This document shows positions 56,558 to 64,000 of a DNA stretch of 64,000 bases, in pieces. The translations under genes and the position numbers were made by a program. The stretch spans positions 2,356,001 to 2,420,000 of the forward strand of contig NZ_JAKVME010000001.1 of NCBI RefSeq assembly GCF_022483985.1, in the 5' to 3' direction. Origin of the DNA: Acetobacter sp. GTDB lineage: Bacteria > Pseudomonadota > Alphaproteobacteria > Acetobacterales > Acetobacteraceae. Under the pieces are notes generated by a model. That model worked only from the letters and a program-made list of their open reading frames with translations. It made no database searches and had not been told where the DNA came from. Each line of letters starts with the position of its first letter. The first letter of the stretch is position 1.

Positions 56558-56670
56558 ACGCGCTTCTTCCGGCGTCATCGGGACCTTGCCCCGAACCCCA
56601 CAAAGGAACACCACCCCTTTACCCCTGATCGCTCAATGGGATCTGGGGAAAGTCCCCCAAGAAATCATAA

Positions 56671-56697
56671 AGAAGTTTTTGATAAAGCTTTTTTGGG
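56671..56697. repeat. Second T/A-rich palindromic repeat
   Basis: AGAAGTTTTTGATAAAGCTT followed by TTTTTGGG resembles the sequence at 1793-1812. It lies about 115 bases after yqgE, in the convergent gap before the FeoB-associated gene, and may end transcription. Confidence 0.4.
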
Positions 56698-56800
56698 AAC
56701 GCTTCAGAGCAACGCTCTTCCTGTCGCAAACGCCGCGTCCAGCAGGCTTCCAGCGCCCGCGCTACGCCCGAACACTCAATCCGACCTGTAGACCCTGCTC

Positions 56801-57034
56801 TCAGTGACAGCCGCCACCCTTGCTGTCACACCCCTTGCAGCCTCCGCATCCGCCGCGGGAGCCAGCATCTGCCCGCCCGGCTACAGCAGTCTGGAGCACG
56901 GCTGGCGCATGCACCGCCCGCAGGACGGACTGCGCACCTTTCCACAACCTCCGCGTCACGGAAGGCGCAAGGCGTCCCAGCCAGTAAAGAGCACAGACAA
57001 GAACCAGCAGTCCGATAATCAGGCTTTGAATCAT
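56801..57034 (-). CDS. FeoB-associated Cys-rich small membrane protein
   Basis: A 77-residue protein with one transmembrane helix at about residues 2-24 (IQSLIIGLLVLVCALYWLG), a basic segment, and a cysteine-rich C-terminal tail (GGCGGCKGCDSKGGGCH). The ATG overlaps the FeoB stop as ATGA, so translation is coupled. Such Cys-rich proteins next to feoB occur in several lineages, where they may act as an FeoC-like partner or bind iron or an Fe-S cluster. Its function here is inferred. It is at the end of the feo operon. Confidence 0.8.
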   Translation of the reverse strand: MIQSLIIGLLVLVCALYWLGRLAPSVTRRLWKGAQSVLRAVHAPAVLQTAVAGRADAGSRGGCGGCKGCDSKGGGCH

Positions 57035-58893
57035 GACGGCCCCCACCCCATCGCCAGCGCAAACCTCCATGTGAGGAAAGACGCCAGATAGGCCAAACCG
57101 AACAGATAACCGGCCGTCTGGAAGACGACCTTCCAGCCGCCTGTCTCGCGCCGGATGACGGCCAGAGTCGAGAAACACTGCGGCGCGTAGACATACCATG
57201 CCATCAACGACAGCCCGGTCGCAAGGCTCCATTGTCTGGACAGGATCGGGATCAACTGTGAAGCGGCATCCGTTTCCACGCCACCAACCGCATAGACCGT
57301 CGCCAGTGCGCTCACCGCGACCTCGCGGGCCATCAGTCCGGGAATCAGCGCCACACAGATCTGCCAGGTGAAGCCGAGGGGCGCGAAGACCGGCAGCATG
57401 ATGTGCCCGATCCAGCCAGCCAGACTGTAATCAATAGCGGGACCGGTCGCGCCAGCCGGTGGGGCTGGAAAACTCGACAGCGCCCAGAGCAGCACGCTGA
57501 GCGTGACGATAATGCTGCCGACGCGCGAGAGAAAGATGACGGCCCGCTGCCAGAGTCCCAGCGCCACATTGCGCAGGCTCGGCCAGCGATAGGCGGGCAG
57601 TTCCATGAGCAGCGGATGCTCTTCCTGAGCCCCACCCCGCTTCATGACCCACGCCACGCCCAGCGCGCTGAGGATCGCCACCATATAAAGTGCGAACAGC
57701 ACCAGACCCTGCTGGTTCAGCACGCCGCCAATCGAATGACGGGGAATGAAGGCCGCGATCAGCAGGGCATAGACCGGCAGCCGGGCCGAGCAGGTCATCA
57801 GCGGCGCCAGCAGGATGGTGACAAAGCGGTCACGCGGGTTCTGGATCGTGCGCGTCGCCATGATGCCCGGAACCGCGCAGGCGAAGCTGGATAGCAGCGG
57901 TATGAAAGACCGGCCCGAGAGACCGGCTGTCGCCATGATCCGGTCCAGCAGGAACGCGGCACGCGGCAGATAGCCGGACTCTTCCAGAATCAGTATCCAG
58001 AGGAACAGGATCAGAATCTGCGGCAGGAACACGACCACCGTACCAGCTCCGGCGATGATCCCATCCACCAGCAGGCTGCGGATCAGCCCCTCCGGCAGAA
58101 GCTGGCGGAGCATCTCGCCAAAATCGGTGACACCGGCGTCAACAGCGTCCATGACCGGCTGCGCCCAGGAAAAGACCGCCTGAAACATGACGAACATCAG
58201 GGCCAGCAGGATCACCAACCCCCAGACGGGATGCAGAATCCAGCGGTCGAGCCGCTCTTCCAGCGCCTCGGAAGCAATGGCCGGGCGGGATGTGCATTCC
58301 GTGAGAAGCCGCCGCACCGTGGCATGGACCTCCTCGTGAATACCCGCCTGAATGACCGGCGCATGCAGGGGCGGGTTATCCAGAAGCGCAAGCAGATCAG
58401 ACGCGCCGCTTTTCCTGATCGCGACAACCCCTACGACAGGCGCACCAAGCTCGGCCGACAGGCGCGGCAGGTCGATTTCCAGCCCCTGCTTGCGGGCGGC
58501 GTCCAGCATGTTGAGCACGATGACCGTCGGGCGTCCGAGACGGCAGACTTCGAGAGCGAACCGCAGGTGCAGGCGCAGATTGGTCGCGTCCAGCACGCAG
58601 ATCAGCAGTTCGGGAGCAGGCTCGCCCCTGTAGAGCCCGGCGCAGACATCGCGGGTGACGGCTTCGTCAGGGCTGGTGGCGGCAAGACTGTAAGCGCCGG
58701 GCAGATCCAGCAGCCGCACAGGTCTGCCGCCGGGCGTGGTGAAACGCCCTTCCTTGCGCTCCACCGTCACGCCTGCGTAATTCGCCACTTTCTGACGGCT
58801 GCCGGTCAGCAGATTGAACAGCGAGGTCTTGCCGCAATTGGGGTTACCGACCAGCGCCGCCCGCAGCGGAAGGGTTTCGATCAGCACGTCCAT
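57031..58893 (-). CDS. feoB: Ferrous iron transporter FeoB
   Basis: FeoB imports Fe2+ across the inner membrane, with a GTPase domain followed by a membrane channel. The 620-residue protein has G1 GNPNCGKTS (16-24), G3 DLPG (63-66), G4 NMLD and the Fe-transport segments LLSSFACAVPGIMATRTI and APLMTCSARLPVYALLI in the Gate/Nucleoside-recognition domains. It is shorter than the 773-residue E. coli protein, as the C-terminal part is shorter. FeoA precedes it by three bases, and a Cys-rich protein follows with a four-base overlap. Confidence 0.95.
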   Translation of the reverse strand: MDVLIETLPLRAALVGNPNCGKTSLFNLLTGSRQKVANYAGVTVERKEGRFTTPGGRPVRLLDLPGAYSLAATSPDEAVTRDVCAGLYRGEPAPELLICVLDATNLRLHLRFALEVCRLGRPTVIVLNMLDAARKQGLEIDLPRLSAELGAPVVGVVAIRKSGASDLLALLDNPPLHAPVIQAGIHEEVHATVRRLLTECTSRPAIASEALEERLDRWILHPVWGLVILLALMFVMFQAVFSWAQPVMDAVDAGVTDFGEMLRQLLPEGLIRSLLVDGIIAGAGTVVVFLPQILILFLWILILEESGYLPRAAFLLDRIMATAGLSGRSFIPLLSSFACAVPGIMATRTIQNPRDRFVTILLAPLMTCSARLPVYALLIAAFIPRHSIGGVLNQQGLVLFALYMVAILSALGVAWVMKRGGAQEEHPLLMELPAYRWPSLRNVALGLWQRAVIFLSRVGSIIVTLSVLLWALSSFPAPPAGATGPAIDYSLAGWIGHIMLPVFAPLGFTWQICVALIPGLMAREVAVSALATVYAVGGVETDAASQLIPILSRQWSLATGLSLMAWYVYAPQCFSTLAVIRRETGGWKVVFQTAGYLFGLAYLASFLTWRFALAMGWGPS

Positions 58894-58896
58894 GAT

Positions 58897-59136
58897 TTAC
58901 GAAACATCCCGCAAAATGACCCGGGACGCTTCCGACCGCCGGAGAGCAAAGCGCGTGAACCCGATCTTCACAGCCAGCGGATCGCCTCCGAAAGGGCCGC
59001 TGGCGACAATACGCAACGGTTCACCCGGAACGAAGCCAAGCTCGCCCAGCCGCTGCGCCACGATATCGTCTGCGCCGCGATGGTCGATATGGTCGATAAG
59101 AGCGTCGATTCCGACCGGAAGTTCATCCAGGCGCAT
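58897..59136 (-). CDS. feoA: FeoA protein
   Basis: A 79-residue SH3-like domain that helps FeoB. It begins MRLDELPVGIDALIDHID and contains RLGELGFVPGEPLRIVASGPFGGDPLAVKIG, the normal FeoA core, then FALRRSEAS. I chose the ATG at 59136 as this gives a normal FeoA; the frame reaches upstream to 59244 across the promoter and a candidate Fur box. It is encoded three bases from feoB, same strand. Confidence 0.9.
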   Translation of the reverse strand: MRLDELPVGIDALIDHIDHRGADDIVAQRLGELGFVPGEPLRIVASGPFGGDPLAVKIGFTRFALRRSEASRVILRDVS

Positions 59137-59171
59137 GCGCAGATCCTGTCCGCCTGTTTGGTTGCCGTATT

Positions 59172-59190
59172 GCGAATGATACCTATTTCC
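59172..59190. promoter_or_regulatory. Candidate Fur box upstream of feoA
   Basis: GCGAATGATACCTATTTCC matches 12 of 19 positions of the Fur consensus. It starts 36 bases before the feoA ATG, and GAAT/ATTC half-sites extend the symmetry to about 59195. It also lies about 115 bases before the divergent SMP-30 gene. This is a prediction by eye. Confidence 0.45.
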
Positions 59191-59302
59191 TATTCGTGTC
59201 GCTGTCCACTTCAGTATCCGGCAGACGAAAAACAGACAGGTCATGCATCATCGCATGGCAACTTTTCCCGTTTTCGTCCGTTACCGCCCCGGAGGCGTGC
59301 CG

Positions 59303-60226
59303 ATGACCACATACATTCCTGTAGACAGAGTCTTTCAGGCTGCGGAAACGAACATAAACGAAGCCGTCAGTGTCTGGAGTTTGCAGGCCAGACTCGGGGA
59401 AGGACCGGTCTGGAGCGAAACGGAATCCGCCTTCTACTTCGTCGATATCCTGAACTGCGCCCTGCATCGCTACCGTCTATCCGACGGAATGCGCTCAAGC
59501 TGGCATGTGCAGCGCCGCCCGACTTTTCTGGTTCCGACCCATGACGGCGCCCTGATCTGCGGCATGGAGGACGGTCTGTATCTCTTCGACCCGGAGACCG
59601 GACGCATCCACCCGTTCCTGCCTGTTGAACAGAACTACTCCCGCACGCGCCTGAACGACGGTCATGTCGACAGGTCCGGACGGCTGTGGTTCGGCACGAT
59701 GGATGACGAGGAAGAACTCCCCATCGGCTCTCTCTACAGCATGGACGGCGGAGATACTGCCCTGCGTCGGCATCATAGCGGCTACACGGTCAGCAACGGT
59801 CCCGTCATGTCCCCGGATGGCCGCACCCTTTATCACTGCGATTCGGCGCAAGGGGTGATCTACGCTTTCGACGTCACTCTCAACGGAGCTCTGGCCGGGC
59901 AGAGAATTTTCGCCGAGATCAGCAACGGCGCGCCGGACGGGCTGGCGATGGACAGCGGCGGCACATTGTGGGTCGGTATCTGGGGAGGTCACAGGCTGGA
60001 ACGCTTTACTTCCGCTGGAAAGCGGCTCGCACCGATTCCCGTGCCTGCCGCCAATGTGACCAAGGCGGCTTTCGGCGGCGACGATCTGCGGACCGTGTTC
60101 ATCACAACGGCATGCAAAGGGCTGTCGGCAGCCGAGCTTGAAGCGGAGCCACTGAACGGGGCCGTGTTCTGCCTGCGCACCGAAACGCCCGGCATGCCGC
60201 AGGGCCTCATGATGCTGCCCGGATAA
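59303..60226 (+). CDS. SMP-30/gluconolactonase-family protein
   Basis: A 307-residue six-bladed beta-propeller of the SMP-30/gluconolactonase/LRE family. Typical pieces are LGEGPVWSETESAFYFVDI (metal-ligand Glu), RLNDGHVDRSGRLWFGTMD with the Asn and catalytic region, and SNGAPDGLAMDSGGTLWVGIWGG (Asp ligand). It probably hydrolyses a sugar lactone such as glucono- or arabinonolactone; the exact one is unknown. Sugar oxidation to lactones is common in acetic acid bacteria. The ATG at 59303 follows GGAGG. It is divergent from the feo operon. Confidence 0.88.
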   Translation: MTTYIPVDRVFQAAETNINEAVSVWSLQARLGEGPVWSETESAFYFVDILNCALHRYRLSDGMRSSWHVQRRPTFLVPTHDGALICGMEDGLYLFDPETGRIHPFLPVEQNYSRTRLNDGHVDRSGRLWFGTMDDEEELPIGSLYSMDGGDTALRRHHSGYTVSNGPVMSPDGRTLYHCDSAQGVIYAFDVTLNGALAGQRIFAEISNGAPDGLAMDSGGTLWVGIWGGHRLERFTSAGKRLAPIPVPAANVTKAAFGGDDLRTVFITTACKGLSAAELEAEPLNGAVFCLRTETPGMPQGLMMLPG

Positions 60227-60509
60227 TACCGGCGGAGACGCTTCATCGGCATTGCGGGAGGCCGCCGGAAGACCGCCAGCAGAAAACAGCCTCCTCTCCA
60301 GATGATAACCGGAGCAGAAAACCGTGACCGGGCCGTGTCCGGGACAGCCCGGTCACACCAGTTTCACGTCAAAGACGCACTTTACCGCGAAGTTTCGCGT
60401 GCAATCCGCGCCGCCGCCCTCTATGGACAGCCGTTAACAGGTGTCCGCTGCGCGCTTCGTGCTGTCAGCGGCGGGCATGTACGGAAAGAAAGATCAGGTC
60501 CGCCTTACG

Positions 60510-62333
60510 ATGGATATTCGCAACATCGCCATTATCGCACACGTCGATCATGGCAAGACCACTCTTGTTGACGAACTGCTCAAGCAGTCCGGCTCGTTCC
60601 ACGAACATCAGCAGGTTGCTGAGCGTGCGATGGACAGCAACGACCTTGAGCGCGAGCGTGGCATCACCATTCTCGCCAAGTGCACGTCCGTCGTCTGGAA
60701 AGACACGCGCATCAACATCATCGACACCCCGGGCCACGCCGACTTCGGTGGTGAGGTCGAGCGTATCCTGAGCATGGTGGACGGCGCGATCGTGCTCGTC
60801 GACGCCGCCGAAGGTGCGCTGCCGCAGACCAAGTTCGTGGTCGGCAAGGCTCTGGCCCGTGGCCTGAAGCCGATTGTCGTCGTGAACAAGATCGACCGCG
60901 GCGACGCCCGTCCGGACGAGGTCCACAACGAGATCTTCGATCTGTTCGCCTCCCTCGGCGCGAATGACGAGCAGCTCGACTTCCCGATGCTGTACGCCTC
61001 CGGACGTCAAGGCTGGGCGGACGAGGAACTGGATGGGCCCCGCAAGGATCTGGCTCCGATGTTCGACCTCGTACTGCGCCACGTCCCATCCCCGAATCTG
61101 GACAAGGACAAGCCGTTCGCGATGGTCGCGACCATCCTCGAGTCCGACAACTTCCTCGGCCGCGTGCTGACGGGCCGCGTCGAGCAGGGCCGCGCCCGCG
61201 TCAACATGCCGGTCCGCGTGCTGCGTGAAGATGGCAGCGTCGTCGAGACGGGCCGTCTGACCAAGCTGCTCTCCTTCCGTGGTCTTGACCGCGTGCCGGT
61301 CGAAGAGGTCGAGGCTGGTGACATCGTCGCCGTCGCCGGTCTGTCCGAGGCCACGATTCCGGAAACAATCGCTTCTCCGGAAGTGACTGAAGCCCTGAAG
61401 GCCATTCCGGTCGATCCGCCGACGCTGTCCATGACCTTCCGCATCAATGATGGCCCGCTGGGCGGTCGTGAAGGCAAGAAGGTCACATCGCGCCAGATCC
61501 GTGACCGTCTGTTCAAGGAAACAGAAAGCAACATCGCCATCCGCGTGACGGAAAGCCCCGAGAGCGAAGCGTTCGAAGTCGCCGGTCGTGGCGAACTTCA
61601 GCTTGGCGTGCTCATCGAGACGATGCGTCGTGAAGGCTTCGAGCTGACCATCGGTCGTCCCCGCGTGCTGTTCCACACCAACGAAGAGACCGGCGAGCGT
61701 GAAGAGCCTTATGAAGAGGTTCTGATCGACGTGGACGAGCCTTACTCAGGCGTCGTGGTCGAGAAGATGTCGCTCCGCAAGGGGCAGATGCAGGACATGC
61801 GTCCGTCCGGTGGCGACAAGGTGCGTCTGACGTTCCTGATCCCGTCGCGCGGCCTGATCGGCTATCACGGCGAGTTCCTGACCGACACGCGCGGCACGGG
61901 CATCATGAACCGTCTGTTCGCGGGTTATCAGCCCTATGCAGGCACGATCGAAGGCCGCCGCAACGGCTCGCTGATCTCGTCTGAAGACGGCGCGACCACA
62001 CAGTATTCGCTGTTCTCCCTTCAGGACCGTGGCACGCTGTTCGTCAATGCTGGCGAGAAGGTCTATGTCGGCATGATCATCGGTGAGCATTCTCGCGAGA
62101 ACGATCTCGAAGTGAACGCCGTCCGTGAAAAGAAGCTGACCAACATCCGCGCCGCTGGCAAGGACGAGGCTCTGCTTCTGGTTCCGCCGCGCAAGATGAG
62201 CCTTGAGCAGGCGATTGCCTACATCGAGGACGACGAGCTGGTGGAAGTCACCCCGTCCGCCGTGCGTCTGCGCAAGCGCTACCTCGACCCGCACGAGCGC
62301 AAGAAGAACGAGCGTTCCAAGAAGAACGACTGA
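60510..62333 (+). CDS. typA: GTP-binding translational regulator TypA/BipA
   Basis: A 607-residue ribosome-binding GTPase, related to EF-G and LepA, involved in ribosome assembly and stress growth. Seen: [12 protein letters not shown] (G1), RERGITI (switch region), [12 protein letters not shown] (G3) and NKID (G4), followed by the beta-barrel and the C-terminal [25 protein letters not shown] segment. The ATG at 60510 gives [18 protein letters not shown], matching the family start and length (about 605); upstream in-frame ATGs are not conserved. It stands alone; a gap of 283 bases separates it from the SMP-30 gene. Confidence 0.97.
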   Translation: MDIRNIAIIAHVDHGKTTLVDELLKQSGSFHEHQQVAERAMDSNDLERERGITILAKCTSVVWKDTRINIIDTPGHADFGGEVERILSMVDGAIVLVDAAEGALPQTKFVVGKALARGLKPIVVVNKIDRGDARPDEVHNEIFDLFASLGANDEQLDFPMLYASGRQGWADEELDGPRKDLAPMFDLVLRHVPSPNLDKDKPFAMVATILESDNFLGRVLTGRVEQGRARVNMPVRVLREDGSVVETGRLTKLLSFRGLDRVPVEEVEAGDIVAVAGLSEATIPETIASPEVTEALKAIPVDPPTLSMTFRINDGPLGGREGKKVTSRQIRDRLFKETESNIAIRVTESPESEAFEVAGRGELQLGVLIETMRREGFELTIGRPRVLFHTNEETGEREEPYEEVLIDVDEPYSGVVVEKMSLRKGQMQDMRPSGGDKVRLTFLIPSRGLIGYHGEFLTDTRGTGIMNRLFAGYQPYAGTIEGRRNGSLISSEDGATTQYSLFSLQDRGTLFVNAGEKVYVGMIIGEHSRENDLEVNAVREKKLTNIRAAGKDEALLLVPPRKMSLEQAIAYIEDDELVEVTPSAVRLRKRYLDPHERKKNERSKKND

Positions 62334-62622
62334 TACAAGACGACTACAGGGGCCGGACGGCAGAAATGTTGACCGGTCCCGCAAGCGTTCAGCGCTCCAC
62401 AGGAGGAGATCAATCCTCTCCCTGTATGACCGTGGAGCCGAACGTCATGCTGCATTCAGGACTGATTCGGGATTTTTCCCCTGCTTCTGTGCACCTGATA
62501 CTGACTGCCCCGCAGTCCACTCGAAATATAATCGATCATTCTTCGGACAGCTCTGCATACCGAAGGCCGCCGCAGACGGGTGCCATCTGCTTTTCTGCGT
62601 GAAATGATGAAGACGGGCCTCT

Positions 62623-62650
62623 GAAACACGAGGTTTCTGCCTGTTTTTTG
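62623..62650 (+). terminator. Weak terminator-like hairpin
   Basis: GAAAC (62623-62627) and GTTTC (62633-62637) pair around ACGAG, with TGCCTG then TTTTTTG downstream. It is about 290 bases after typA, so its use is uncertain. Confidence 0.35.
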
Positions 62651-62735
62651 TCGGGAAGGATTTGGGAAGCGATACCCAGAATCCCACCCAAGGCCGTCTT
62701 TGGAAACTGTTTTGATCAATAAATCTGGGGGCGCA

Positions 62736-62772
62736 AATCTGCGGTCCCTGTCGGGTCCGGGCAGAGACCGCA
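62736..62772. repeat. Short dispersed intergenic repeat (copy B)
   Basis: Second copy of the repeat at 47206-47241. The first 14 bases are identical and the rest is similar. Also in a convergent gap. Confidence 0.45.
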
Positions 62773-62834
62773 TAAGAGTTACCCCGTAGAACTATTAACA
62801 CCAGCGACGTCATCCCGTCTGACTGACAATCGCT

Positions 62835-64000
62835 TCAGACTTCCAGAAGAGTTTGACCGACGTACCCTCCGGTCAGACGTCCGGGACATGCGAAGAGCCC
62901 ACCTCCAACATGGGTGGTGAACTGGTTCATCATGTCGAATTTCGACATGCGTTCGAAGATTTTCGTAAAACCGGTTCGCGGATCCTGCTGATAGGCGAGG
63001 AACATCAGTCCGGCGTCAAACTCGTTGCCCTGACGCCAGGGCGGCCATCGCTCGGCGACGTAACTCAGACCGTTATCATAGGCATAGGCGCGCCTGAGAA
63101 TCTGGGCGCCATCGTTCTCTTCCGGTGCCGCAAGGCGTGCATGGGCCCCCTGAGCGGTAATAGGATTTCCATCCCTGTCTGTCTGTTTCAGCGTCAGCGG
63201 CTCAAACTCGCCATGACCGCCGATGGGCGCGCCACTCTGTTTCTGACGCCCCATCGTTTCTTCCTGAAACGCGACCTTCATGCGGTCCCAGTGCTCCAGC
63301 GCCATGCGGATGATCCGCGCGACCAGATAGGTTCCACCCTGCATCCAGGGCAGATCACCCGGCGCCGCCCATAGAACGCGGTCGGCGATCTTCGGATTGC
63401 TTATGTCGGGATTGATCGTCCCATCCTTGAAACCCATCAGATTACGCGGCGTCTTCCTCTTGCCGAAATCCGGCATGAAGCCGGTCTGAGCCCAGCGTGG
63501 CGTGGCGGCGCCATAGGCCAGCGACGCAAGGATGCGCACGGCATGAAAGGCCGTCTGCGGATCACCGGCGCAACTCTGGACGCAGAGGTCACCGCCCGTA
63601 TGGGCCGCAACGAGCTGATCGCCATTGAACCGCGGCAAATCCGCCAGAGGAGCGGGGCGGAGAGCCGCCAGATTATAACGATCCTTGCCGTCCCTGATGA
63701 ACAGGCCCGGACCAAAGCCGAAGGTCAGCGTCAGCCCCTTTGCAGACAGTCCTTCGGCATCTTCCGGATCGATGAGGCCGGGAAGCACCTTACCTGCCAT
63801 CAGCGCATCGGCGGCCCGGGTCCAGCGGCGCATCAGGTCGATAACGTCCTGCCGTTTTTCTGCGGTCAGGTCGAAGGTGAGAAAATAGAGGAAAGGTTCC
63901 TGAGGCGTCGCGATCCCCGGCTGATGCTGCAAAAGAGACGAGGCCGCGCGTGCGCACGACAAGCCAGCCAGATGCCAGCCCGCACAGCCCGCCAGCGAAC
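62835..64000 (-). CDS. efeB: Dye-decolorising peroxidase, EfeB family (partial, 5' end outside window)
   Basis: At least 388 residues of a heme Dyp-type peroxidase. The catalytic region is MGFKDGTINP (Asp) and the heme-ligand His is in QGAHARLAAPEE. The N-terminus visible at the window edge (SLAGCAGWHLAGLSCARAA, then QHQPGIATPQEP) looks like the end of a Tat signal peptide followed by the mature start, so the real start lies beyond 64000. The TTG codon near 63962 is not the start. EfeB usually works with EfeO and EfeU in iron uptake; these would be further right. Confidence 0.9.
   Translation of the reverse strand, partial: SLAGCAGWHLAGLSCARAASSLLQHQPGIATPQEPFLYFLTFDLTAEKRQDVIDLMRRWTRAADALMAGKVLPGLIDPEDAEGLSAKGLTLTFGFGPGLFIRDGKDRYNLAALRPAPLADLPRFNGDQLVAAHTGGDLCVQSCAGDPQTAFHAVRILASLAYGAATPRWAQTGFMPDFGKRKTPRNLMGFKDGTINPDISNPKIADRVLWAAPGDLPWMQGGTYLVARIIRMALEHWDRMKVAFQEETMGRQKQSGAPIGGHGEFEPLTLKQTDRDGNPITAQGAHARLAAPEENDGAQILRRAYAYDNGLSYVAERWPPWRQGNEFDAGLMFLAYQQDPRTGFTKIFERMSKFDMMNQFTTHVGGGLFACPGRLTGGYVGQTLLEV

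Larger units (their letters stand above)
62334..62834. other. Convergent intergenic region with repeat copy B
   Basis: 501 bases between convergent typA and the EfeB gene. It holds a small GAAAC/GTTTC hairpin followed by a T-run (62623-62650) and the dispersed repeat AATCTGCGGTCCCT (62736-62772). No gene is supported; small frames show no domain. Confidence 0.45.

Noticed and set aside
63960..63962. TTG start for the EfeB gene
   Set aside because: The frame continues upstream through a Tat-like signal sequence to the window edge, so this codon is internal.

Overview
The window is a dense stretch of about 58-60% GC bacterial chromosome carrying ordinary housekeeping and metabolic genes. I see no rRNA, tRNA, CRISPR array, transposase, prophage or replication origin. 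The gene content suggests an alphaproteobacterium and most likely an acetic acid bacterium (Acetobacteraceae). It has the alphaproteobacterial order hisB-DUF2628-hisH-hisA-hisF-hisE, an aspartate 4-decarboxylase, an L-lactate permease, many dehydrogenases, and TonB, Feo and Efe iron uptake genes. The family assignment is an inference from context.

Layout. 1-2.3 kb: the end of a short-chain dehydrogenase, a luciferase-like flavin monooxygenase, and a HIT hydrolase. 2.4-9.3 kb: a minus-strand histidine block (hisB, DUF2628, hisH, a GNAT-hisA fusion, hisF, hisE), preceded on the same strand by a GGDEF-EAL c-di-GMP enzyme. 9.6-18 kb: a TonB-dependent receptor, a small unknown gene, aspartate 4-decarboxylase and a DinG-type helicase. 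18.3-21.1 kb: L-lactate permease and an unrecognised secreted protein. 21.2-26.4 kb: a LysR regulator divergent from iron-dependent alcohol dehydrogenase, an MHS-type transporter and a semialdehyde dehydrogenase. This looks like a catabolic unit for a small hydroxy acid or alcohol.

26.5-31.4 kb: two glycosyltransferases, divergent from acetylornithine deacetylase and an aspartoacylase-family protein. 31.5-38.6 kb: a tripartite RND efflux operon, a TetR regulator and a divergent YiaA/B-like membrane protein. Three TetR-type palindromes lie between the last two. 38.8-41.8 kb: an MFS transporter, a divergent TetR and a PhzF-family protein. 42-49.8 kb: an ANR-like small protein, glyA with a clear terminator, an amino acid permease, a CorC/HlyC-type protein, mutL and a YaiI protein.

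49.9-53 kb: a glycosyltransferase, an LpxH-like phosphoesterase and a diacylglycerol-kinase-like protein, possibly a lipid-modification group. 53-56.6 kb: zinc alcohol dehydrogenase, PPK2, a YdfG-type dehydrogenase and YqgE. 56.8-59.1 kb: feoA-feoB plus a Cys-tailed small membrane protein, with a candidate Fur box upstream. 59.3-64 kb: an SMP-30 family protein, typA and a partial EfeB/DyP peroxidase running off the right end.

The points most worth a second look are the GNAT-HisA fusion, a 106-bp palindromic intergenic element with a second copy 47 kb away, the triple operator between TetR and YiaA/B, and the hydroxy-acid cluster. I see no clearly new defence or mobile system.
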